From Chlamydiia bacterium (lineage in GTDB: Bacteria > Chlamydiota > Chlamydiia > Chlamydiales > JAAZZY01), in contig JAAZZY010000021.1 in NCBI GenBank assembly GCA_014239035.1, positions 1-19,008 on the forward strand: DNA of 19,008 nt. Reading direction: 5' to 3'. Position numbers and translations under genes: made by a program. Below, piece by piece: positions 1-6,507 of this stretch; the first letter of the stretch is position 1, and every line of letters starts with the position of its first letter. The notes below the pieces were generated by a model. The model was given only the letters and a program-made list of their open reading frames with translations, searched no databases and had not been told where the DNA came from.

Positions 1-9
1 ATAAATTTT

Positions 10-2742
10 TTAAAAATTCCACTGAACGCCCAAGTATGGAGCAAACTGGTAGATCACTTTTATTCTAAAAGGCTGAGCGAGCATCCCTGTTTTATTTCTT
101 CCTTGCTGAGAAGCTTTTCCTATATTTCTTGCTTGACCCCACTGGTTGTACTTACAACCTACTAAAATATTTAGTCCGGGGTTTGGCAATGCAGATCTTA
201 TTCTAAAGCCCACATCTACCATCCAAATGAAGTTTGCAGAGATTTTTTGGCGTATTCCATGCTCTGTACCTGAAAAAATCTGCACAGGCCTCGCGTCTGA
301 AAATCCAGAGGAGTGCAAAATTTCGTTTTTGCTCCATGTTTGCCATCCTACCCCAAATCCTGGAGCAATATAGGGAGTTGTTGCAGTACCTTTAAAGATC
401 AGTGCTTTTGGATATTCAAAGTAGTTTTTCAGCATGATGCCATCGAAACTGACGTTTGAGCGAAATTGCACTTGTTGCTGGCTTACTTGGCTCCCGGGAA
501 TAACTGTATTAAAGGAAAGCCATTTACTCTGAATAGTAACTCCTCCCTGATGTTGGTAAGAAAGAGCTAACTTATACCAAGGAGTAAATCTAAAGCCTAA
601 CATATACTCAAAGAGTGGGGTTTTATTGTAGATTAACCTTCCACGGTAAGGATTACTCGGTCCAGTTAAAAGAGTAAACTGTGCAGCCGGCCTAAGAGCT
701 AAATTCCCTCTAACATCTGAAAAATATAGAAAGCCAGGAGCTACATTAAATTGCGCCCAAAAACAGTTCATCTTCTGTAAATAATCTGTGGAAACAAACC
801 AAGGTCTCCAACGATTAATTGACTTTCCACCAATAGAATAGGGTTTTTTACCTGTATATGTGTCAACAAAATCCCACTGAACACCTAAGTAGGGAGCAAA
901 TTGATAAACTGTTTTAATTTTTAGAGGATCAAGTAGTCCAAATTTATGGGAAGCCTGCTGAGAGAGCATCCCCATGTTTCGTGCTTGGCCCCATTGGTTA
1001 TACTTACAGCCCATTAGAAAAGAGAAACTTGAACTTGGCAATGCACTTTGAAATCTAAGGGCAGCGTCAGCAGACCAAACTAAATTCTGTGATACTTTTG
1101 AATGAAGAGGAACGACCCCAAAATTAAAAATCCCCGGGTTATTTGTTGGCCCCATTGAGCTATATTCAACGTCCATTTGGGTCCATGACTGCCAACCTAT
1201 TCCCACAGCGGCTGCAAGTAGTGGGGTGCATGAAATATTTTTGATAATCATAGAATAGGGAAGCTCAAAGAAAAATTTTGTTTCAATCGCATCTAAATCT
1301 AAATTTGAAGTGAATTTGGCCCAGGAAGCACGTCCTCTCGCCGCTGGAACTGCCGGCACTACAATATTATCAAGAGAGCGAGTCTGCACTGTAATATTTC
1401 CTTGGTGTTGATAGGATAGAGCCGCTTTAAACCAAGGAAAAAAACGATACCCTACAAGGTATTCAAAAAGAGGGGTTTGGTTATAAGACAGCCTACCTCT
1501 TAAAGGAGCGCTAACAGAGATGGGAAATGCTGCTCTAGTAAAAAGAGTACTAGGCACGGTTGCAAGATTACCTCTTACGGTTGCAAAGTAAAGAAAGCCG
1601 ATCCCTGCGTTAAACTGAGTCCATAAACTCTCTTTAGGTTGAAAGCTGCTAAGTCGGGCAAGTGTCGGTGCAAAACGATCTGGATTCTTTCCGTTGATCG
1701 TATAAGGGTGTTTACTCACATAAGTATTTGGAAAGTTCCACTGAAGTCCTAAATAGGGAGCAAACTGATAAACAGTTTTAATGCGGAAGGGGTTTAAAAG
1801 ACCTAGATTTTGAGCCCCTTGCTGGGAAAGCTTTCCTATATTTCTAGCTTGTCCCCATTGGTTGTATTTACAACCCATGGTTACAGAAATATTGGAATCT
1901 ATATCAGTACTCTGCATTCTAAATGCTACATCTACCATCCAGATACAGTTAGCAGAGATTTTTTGGCGTAAGATGAGCTGCTCAGCTACTGATCGATTCG
2001 TTGGGAACATTTGGTAGTAAAGCACTTTGGTGCGACGCCATGTTTGCCAACCAATTCCAAGTCCAAAAGCTATGCTTGGAGAAATTGCAAGCCTTCGAAT
2101 AACAGCTGGGTGCGGATTTTCAAAATAGACTTTAGCCATCGCACCATCTAAACTAACTTCGGAAGTAAGCTGCGCTTTAGAATCTAAGAGAAAGTTTGCA
2201 GGAACAAAACTATGTACTGCCGCTGTTTGAAAAGTTATACCTGCTTGATGCTGATAAGAAATTCCTGCCTTTAACCACGGAAAAATCCTATATCCTATAA
2301 TATTTTCAAAAAGAGGTGTTCGGTTGTAAGTATAGCTCCCCTTTATAGGTGCAGTAAAAGCTGTTGCTTGTGTAACAAAAGCATTTGGAGGATTACCCAT
2401 TAGGTTCCCTTTCACCCCAGAAAAATATAGAAAGCCCACGCCAATATTCGTTTGGTAAAAAAAACTAGGTCTTGGCTGAATTAAATCAATATTGTAATCA
2501 AACTTTAACTTCCACGTGTCCGGGATAGCTGAGTTGTTTTTTTGCTGCTGCTTTTTCTCTTTTGCTTTTTCTTGAGCTTTGGTCTTCTTATATTTTTTGC
2601 GAGTTCGTGTAACGCGAGGAGCCTCTGAGACCATTTGGGATGGATCTAGATCAACAAAAGAGAGATCTTGAACATCCTCCGCAAATGCAAATATAGAACT
2701 AAAAAGAAAAAGAAAAAATGCTCTAGAGAAAAACTTTTGCAC
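10..2742 (-). CDS. Triple-repeat outer-membrane beta-barrel protein
   Basis: Probable secreted outer-membrane protein of 910 residues. I place the start at a GTG (2742-2740), not at an ATG 54 bases upstream, because AGGTGG lies six bases before the GTG and the protein then opens with a clean signal peptide (basic MQKFF, hydrophobic core, AFA before ED). A basic Lys/Gln-rich stretch follows at about residues 47-70. The rest is three homologous units at about 97-337, 376-625 and 664-910. Each opens with a QFN/QTN..GFLYF..V+GNL block, has TPLFE, a YQHQ block and GWQ(S/T)W in the middle, and closes with GCKYNQWGQARN...YQFAPYLG.QW(N/D)F. The aromatic C-terminal Phe is typical of BAM-inserted barrels. 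Two homologous linkers of about 38 residues (KxPYxIxGK) join the units. It may belong among the MOMP-like/Legionella_OMP-like proteins of environmental chlamydiae, but that family link is inference. The barrel nature is well supported; the function is unknown. Confidence 0.8.
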   Translation of the reverse strand: MQKFFSRAFFLFLFSSIFAFAEDVQDLSFVDLDPSQMVSEAPRVTRTRKKYKKTKAQEKAKEKKQQQKNNSAIPDTWKLKFDYNIDLIQPRPSFFYQTNIGVGFLYFSGVKGNLMGNPPNAFVTQATAFTAPIKGSYTYNRTPLFENIIGYRIFPWLKAGISYQHQAGITFQTAAVHSFVPANFLLDSKAQLTSEVSLDGAMAKVYFENPHPAVIRRLAISPSIAFGLGIGWQTWRRTKVLYYQMFPTNRSVAEQLILRQKISANCIWMVDVAFRMQSTDIDSNISVTMGCKYNQWGQARNIGKLSQQGAQNLGLLNPFRIKTVYQFAPYLGLQWNFPNTYVSKHPYTINGKNPDRFAPTLARLSSFQPKESLWTQFNAGIGFLYFATVRGNLATVPSTLFTRAAFPISVSAPLRGRLSYNQTPLFEYLVGYRFFPWFKAALSYQHQGNITVQTRSLDNIVVPAVPAARGRASWAKFTSNLDLDAIETKFFFELPYSMIIKNISCTPLLAAAVGIGWQSWTQMDVEYSSMGPTNNPGIFNFGVVPLHSKVSQNLVWSADAALRFQSALPSSSFSFLMGCKYNQWGQARNMGMLSQQASHKFGLLDPLKIKTVYQFAPYLGVQWDFVDTYTGKKPYSIGGKSINRWRPWFVSTDYLQKMNCFWAQFNVAPGFLYFSDVRGNLALRPAAQFTLLTGPSNPYRGRLIYNKTPLFEYMLGFRFTPWYKLALSYQHQGGVTIQSKWLSFNTVIPGSQVSQQQVQFRSNVSFDGIMLKNYFEYPKALIFKGTATTPYIAPGFGVGWQTWSKNEILHSSGFSDARPVQIFSGTEHGIRQKISANFIWMVDVGFRIRSALPNPGLNILVGCKYNQWGQARNIGKASQQGRNKTGMLAQPFRIKVIYQFAPYLGVQWNF
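13..2454 (-). repeat. Three tandem coding repeats of a barrel unit
   Basis: Three copies of one coding unit lie at about 1732-2454, 868-1617 and 13-753, with periods of about 837 and 864 bases including the linkers. The copies are divergent in the middle but nearly identical in protein sequence near their ends (CKYNQWGQAR in all three; YQFAPYLG in all three). The pattern indicates in-frame tandem duplication of a complete barrel domain followed by divergence. Confidence 0.85.
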
Positions 2743-2748
2743 TACAGT

Positions 2749-2754
2749 CCACCT
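2749..2754 (-). promoter_or_regulatory. Ribosome binding site fixing a GTG start
   Basis: Read on the minus strand this is AGGTGG, six bases before the GTG at 2742. It supports the GTG start of the triple-barrel gene over the upstream in-frame ATG at 2796. Confidence 0.7.
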
Positions 2755-2845
2755 AATTTTTATAACGTAAATAAGATGACTATATGGCAAGAACAATTTT
2801 TAATCAAAATTATTTTAGTGAGGCCATTACAAACTGGCGCCTTGC

Positions 2846-3814
2846 TTATTTGGGAGCAAAAAGATAATCGAAGTTTGTAACAAGGTTATGCCTTTTATAG
2901 GCATTAAAATCCTGGGTAAACTCATCTATTGCTTGGCTTACACCTTTAAGAGAGCTGTCATCAACAATAATGTGAGGATTATTGGTGAGTTTTTTAGCAA
3001 AATTAAGCCCTGCCTGAGTTCCTTTATATTGGTCTGTGTCTAAAAAGAGTAAAGACACATTGTTGAGTTCTAAATGAGTAAGTGTTTGAGCAACATCACC
3101 CTTTACAAGCGCTATAAACTCCCCAAGACCTTGATCATCTATTTTCTCTTGGATTTCCTCTATAGGGTTATCCATAAACATCCCTGTATCATACACACTT
3201 GAATCAAGCCGATCTGGGTTTGTGGCAGCTGGCATCCCTTGAAAGGTATCAAGGGCATAAATTTTGATTTTCTTATTTAAAACCTGACAAAGCTTTGCCA
3301 TTAAAATAGTTGTTCCACATTTATAGGATCCAACTTCAACAATCGAGCTATTATCAGGGATAAGATAAACTAGGCTTGTGAGTATGCTCAGTTTATGCAC
3401 ATTTAGACACGTTCTAAAGTTATAGTATTTGATCTCTTGCATTGCCTCTTTTAGTGACTTTGCAAAGTATTGCAGATCTATTTTATCTGGTCCAAAAACA
3501 ACATCGAACCTTGAATGACTTAAATCTTCTATGGAATGTTTAATAATTTGATTAGATTCAATTTTTTGAGCATCATCATTATAATAAACTTGTGCCTCCT
3601 CAATTAAAAATCCGATATCTATAAACAGTTCTGTAAACTCAAGAAGTTCAAAATCTATGAATGCTGCTCTTAATTTCTCCTTGCCTTGTTGCACTCGTAA
3701 AACTTTAAACAGTGCTTTGGCAAGCAAAAAGGTGAAATGCGCTTTTTCTACTAGAGTAAATGCACTTTTCTTAGGCTTTTTTTTGAATAACTTATGCCTT
3801 AATGTGGTAACCAT
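2846..3814 (-). CDS. TylF/MycF-like class I SAM methyltransferase
   Basis: Putative SAM-dependent methyltransferase of 322 residues whose C-terminal half resembles the TylF (macrocin O-methyltransferase) family. Visible blocks are a glycine motif I (VEVGSYKCGTT, 159-169), DTFQGMP at 189-195 matching the family's D(S/T)FxGxP, LLFLDTDQYKGT at 255-266 and a metal/substrate-type IIVDDSSLKG at 282-291, followed by an AIDEF helix. The first roughly 150 residues are mainly helical, have no recognisable domain, and make the protein longer than typical TylF enzymes (about 250 residues). No signal peptide is seen. It lies 64 bases downstream of ribonuclease Z on the same strand and could be cotranscribed with it. 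The substrate is unknown; glycan or small-molecule O-methylation is a family-based guess. The ribosome site is weak (an AGG in CAGGCAAGC before the ATG). Confidence 0.72.
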   Translation of the reverse strand: MVTTLRHKLFKKKPKKSAFTLVEKAHFTFLLAKALFKVLRVQQGKEKLRAAFIDFELLEFTELFIDIGFLIEEAQVYYNDDAQKIESNQIIKHSIEDLSHSRFDVVFGPDKIDLQYFAKSLKEAMQEIKYYNFRTCLNVHKLSILTSLVYLIPDNSSIVEVGSYKCGTTILMAKLCQVLNKKIKIYALDTFQGMPAATNPDRLDSSVYDTGMFMDNPIEEIQEKIDDQGLGEFIALVKGDVAQTLTHLELNNVSLLFLDTDQYKGTQAGLNFAKKLTNNPHIIVDDSSLKGVSQAIDEFTQDFNAYKRHNLVTNFDYLFAPK

Positions 3815-3878
3815 TGCTTGCCTGATTTGAGTTTAGAGTAAACTGGTAATTTTAGAAGATGGGTTGTTTTATACAAAG

Positions 3879-4784
3879 CTATTTTTCAAACGGAATAACT
3901 TTAAAGTCTTCAGCAGTGTGTGTGTTGGGAAAAATTTGCTTTGCTTCATTAAGATGCTCTACAACAGATTGGTAACGCGAAGAAAAATGAGTGAGAACTA
4001 ATTTTTTAGCATGCCCTTTTTTTGCAATGTGCGCTGCTTGGCTAGCTGTTAAATGGTGATGCTCATAAGCTAGATTTTTGTGCTCGTTAAGATAAGTTGC
4101 CTCACACAAAAGAAGTTTTGCTCCTTTTGCAAGTTCAAATGCTTCCTTGCACTCTCTGGTGTCTACAACATAGCTAAATGTATCTCCTTTGCGGACCCAG
4201 CTCACATCTTCTAAAGAAACTTTCTGCCCATCTACTTCTATATGCCCTTTTTCTTGGAGCTCTCTAATAATAGGTCCTTTAATTTTTTTGTCTTTTAGCT
4301 TTTCTTTATCAAATTTAAGCTGATCGGCTTCAGTGATGCGCCAGCCAATATTTTCAGTTCCATGCTCTAGGTGAGCAGCCTCAATTCTAAAGCCTGCTCT
4401 CTCTTCAACGACTCCAGATTCAAAAATAGGGTGCTCAATGACATTAAGAGTATTGTGATAGACCGTCCCAAATCTCAAACGATCAAAATGCGCTTTAAAA
4501 CGCCCAGGATAATAACAGTGCACCTCATGGGGTACCTTGTCAAGGTTCAGGCGCATTAAGATAGAGCCAAGGCCAAGACAATGGTCCCCATGAAAATGGC
4601 TAATAAAAATGCGAGTGATACAAGTTGGGGCAATATTTGCATAAATGAATTGTCTTTGGGTTCCTTCACCAGGATCAAACAGAAAGCCTTCATTATTCCA
4701 GCGAAGAAGATAAGCGCCATGGTTCCTAAAGCGGGTGGGCACCTGCGATGATGAACCTAAAATAACTAAATCTCGAACGGTCAT
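3879..4784 (-). CDS. rnz: Ribonuclease Z (tRNA 3' endonuclease)
   Basis: Cytoplasmic zinc-dependent endonuclease that trims the 3' trailer from tRNA precursors. The 301-residue length is typical of the short bacterial RNase Z. The metallo-beta-lactamase core is clear: HFHGDH at 63-68 (H63, H65, D67, H68), H138 in AAHLEHG, D208 in VVDT, and H266 in the THFSSRY motif characteristic of the family; the helical exosite arm sits around 150-190. The ATG overlaps the stop of the upstream rhomboid gene in an ATGA, so the two are very likely translationally coupled. An RNase Z homologue (CT346, formerly called atsA) also lies just beyond lon in Chlamydia trachomatis, recalled from memory, which supports the phylum assignment. 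Confidence 0.95.
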   Translation of the reverse strand: MTVRDLVILGSSSQVPTRFRNHGAYLLRWNNEGFLFDPGEGTQRQFIYANIAPTCITRIFISHFHGDHCLGLGSILMRLNLDKVPHEVHCYYPGRFKAHFDRLRFGTVYHNTLNVIEHPIFESGVVEERAGFRIEAAHLEHGTENIGWRITEADQLKFDKEKLKDKKIKGPIIRELQEKGHIEVDGQKVSLEDVSWVRKGDTFSYVVDTRECKEAFELAKGAKLLLCEATYLNEHKNLAYEHHHLTASQAAHIAKKGHAKKLVLTHFSSRYQSVVEHLNEAKQIFPNTHTAEDFKVIPFEK

Positions 4785-6019
4785 TTTTTAATTTTTCCTA
4801 GTCGCCATGCAGACAAAAAGTTAAGTCTACCTAGCGTAATCCCAACGATTGCTCCAACAATGTGTGCTGTGTTAGCAATATTGGGGGCAATACTTTTAAA
4901 CCCATTGCGCTCAAGTACAAATGACGCAATTTGAAGAAGCACTAAGACTAAAACATAGAAGCCTAAAAAGTAAAGAGTTGGTTTTTGTATGGTGTATCCT
5001 TCCCACGCCGCAATGCTCTGGCGCATCCAGATATACCCAGCCATAGCCATAACTACCCCTGATAGTCCTAAGAAGTTAGGTCCACTCATGAGATACTGAG
5101 CAGTATTTGACAGGGCTGCAGCAAATAGAATGAAAAAAGAAAACCGCCAAAAACCAATGCGCTGCTCAATTTGTTTCCCTAAAAACACAAACCAAATGAG
5201 GTTAAATAAAATATGGAATAAATTAGCATGTAAAAGAGCGGGCGTAAAAACGCGCCACACTTCACCCTGAGCTATTTGTTCAAACTGTGGCTTTTTGCTA
5301 AAGGCTTTATTTAATGCGTAAGTCGTTGCCCCTTCTGGGATAAAATAAGTTTCATAATAACCGTGCCAGTAAGGAGTTGTTTGAAATTGATACATCTCTG
5401 AATAGGCTGCATCTGTTTTCATATACTCTTCAGGATCTTGAGAATGACGCAGCTTCTCTAAAAAACCTGCCGCATATTGATAAGCTAGAGGTTCTTCATA
5501 TGTCAGCTGACTATAGGGAGTTGTAAAAAAAGAACTTGAAGTTAAAGCTCCTCCACTTGGCAAGTCAATCTTGGGTGGAGCACTAAAAGAAGACCATAAA
5601 AAAAGCAAGATGCATGAGACAACAACTGCTAAAGTAAGCTTTCCAAAAGAACTAGCTTGCCCCTTGTCTGCAGGCTGCTCCTCTTGCTTTGAACTAGCTG
5701 CTTCTTCGCTAGCAGGCCCCTCTCCAACACTTCCATCAGAAGCCTCTTCTGGATTCTGAGCCATAAATTGCTCAGCTTCCTTTTGAAGTTCCTTCTCTCT
5801 TTTTTTGCGCAAGGCATCAGGAGACGGGGTCCAATTAGGGTGCTTAGAGAATTCTTCATAGCAGTCTTTGGATTTTGAAACACTGTCTTCATCAAAAACC
5901 CAAACAACATGTTGATTTTGACTATTGGCTTCGACTTGATTTTCGATACCTCTTTCTAGAAGAAATAGTGAAAATTTATCTGCCTGAGTGACATCTTCTA
6001 AAGTAATAACTAAACGCAT
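4781..6019 (-). CDS. glpG: GlpG-like rhomboid intramembrane serine protease
   Basis: Polytopic inner-membrane serine protease of 412 residues that cleaves substrates within or near transmembrane segments. Residues 1-60 resemble the cytoplasmic GlpG N-terminal domain (MRLVITLEDVTQADKF...). An Ala/Glu/Gln-rich charged linker (about 70-122) leads to TM1 at about 127-145. The catalytic core matches GlpG: VWRVFTP (W255-R256), H264 and H269 with N273 in HANLFHILFN, the nucleophile S320 in GLSG, and H386 in IANTAH followed by a glycine-rich last helix. All catalytic and oxyanion residues are present. It is unusual in having about 110 residues between TM1 and the WR motif, several times the E. coli L1 loop, and this stretch is Tyr-rich. 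It overlaps the upstream nucleotidyltransferase gene by 10 bases and the downstream rnz by 4. Confidence 0.92.
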   Translation of the reverse strand: MRLVITLEDVTQADKFSLFLLERGIENQVEANSQNQHVVWVFDEDSVSKSKDCYEEFSKHPNWTPSPDALRKKREKELQKEAEQFMAQNPEEASDGSVGEGPASEEAASSKQEEQPADKGQASSFGKLTLAVVVSCILLFLWSSFSAPPKIDLPSGGALTSSSFFTTPYSQLTYEEPLAYQYAAGFLEKLRHSQDPEEYMKTDAAYSEMYQFQTTPYWHGYYETYFIPEGATTYALNKAFSKKPQFEQIAQGEVWRVFTPALLHANLFHILFNLIWFVFLGKQIEQRIGFWRFSFFILFAAALSNTAQYLMSGPNFLGLSGVVMAMAGYIWMRQSIAAWEGYTIQKPTLYFLGFYVLVLVLLQIASFVLERNGFKSIAPNIANTAHIVGAIVGITLGRLNFLSAWRLGKIKK

Positions 6020-6507
6020 AGTGCTCTAATTTTTTCCACAATGTTTGAGGTAGATAGCCCATCTTTTAAACTGACAATATGAAGGGCGCCACCTTGTTTA
6101 TTAATAAGATCAGCTTCTAAACAATTTTTTCCATATTCTGAACCATTAACATGTACGTGGGGTTTAATTAAAGCTAAAATTTTTAAAGGGTCTGTCTCTT
6201 CAAACCAGGTCACAAAATCCACACATTCAAGAGCTGCCATCATCTCCAAACGATACTTTAGAGGAATGATAGGACGATCTTTACTCTTGTATTGCTGGAT
6301 AGACTCATCACTATTTAGGGCAATAAGTAGTCGATCCCCTTGATTTTTTGCTTCCCTAAGCATGTAGAGATGCCCAGCGTGGAGAAGATCAAAAGAGCCA
6401 TTTAAAGTAACAAGCTTATGTAACTTTTTAATTTCTTTGGATTTTTTTCCCAGATCTTTAGGCAAGATAATCTTTTTAAAGCTTTCTTTGGACCAAAGAT
6501 CAAACAT
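6010..6507 (-). CDS. Heptose-1-phosphate adenylyltransferase-type nucleotidyltransferase
   Basis: Cytoplasmic nucleotidyltransferase of 165 residues, corresponding to only the C-terminal (RfaE2/HldE adenylyltransferase) domain. Evidence is the cytidylyltransferase-fold signature NGSFDLLHAGH at 36-46 (HxGH), a conserved NSD with nearby Lys/Arg at 65-78, and a closing LSTSNIV motif at 151-157 in place of the usual STSxII. Such enzymes transfer AMP to D-glycero-beta-D-manno-heptose 1-phosphate to give ADP-heptose for LPS core. The kinase half (HldE N-terminus) is not in the window. Chlamydiaceae LPS lacks heptose, so the sugar could differ, and a cytidylyltransferase for another sugar or polyol phosphate is the main alternative. 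Its ATG directly abuts the lon stop codon (TAGATG), so it is almost certainly on the lon transcript. Confidence 0.8.
   Translation of the reverse strand: MFDLWSKESFKKIILPKDLGKKSKEIKKLHKLVTLNGSFDLLHAGHLYMLREAKNQGDRLLIALNSDESIQQYKSKDRPIIPLKYRLEMMAALECVDFVTWFEETDPLKILALIKPHVHVNGSEYGKNCLEADLINKQGGALHIVSLKDGLSTSNIVEKIRALCV

Noticed and set aside
2760..2790. TTGCCA/TTATAA-like promoter upstream of the triple-barrel gene
   Set aside because: The 19-base spacer is long, and the implied start point would fall inside the Shine-Dalgarno, so translation would be poor.
2743..2796. Extra 18 codons at the N-terminus of the triple-barrel protein
   Set aside because: The ATG at 2796 lacks a ribosome site and would bury the signal peptide; the GTG at 2742 has a good site.
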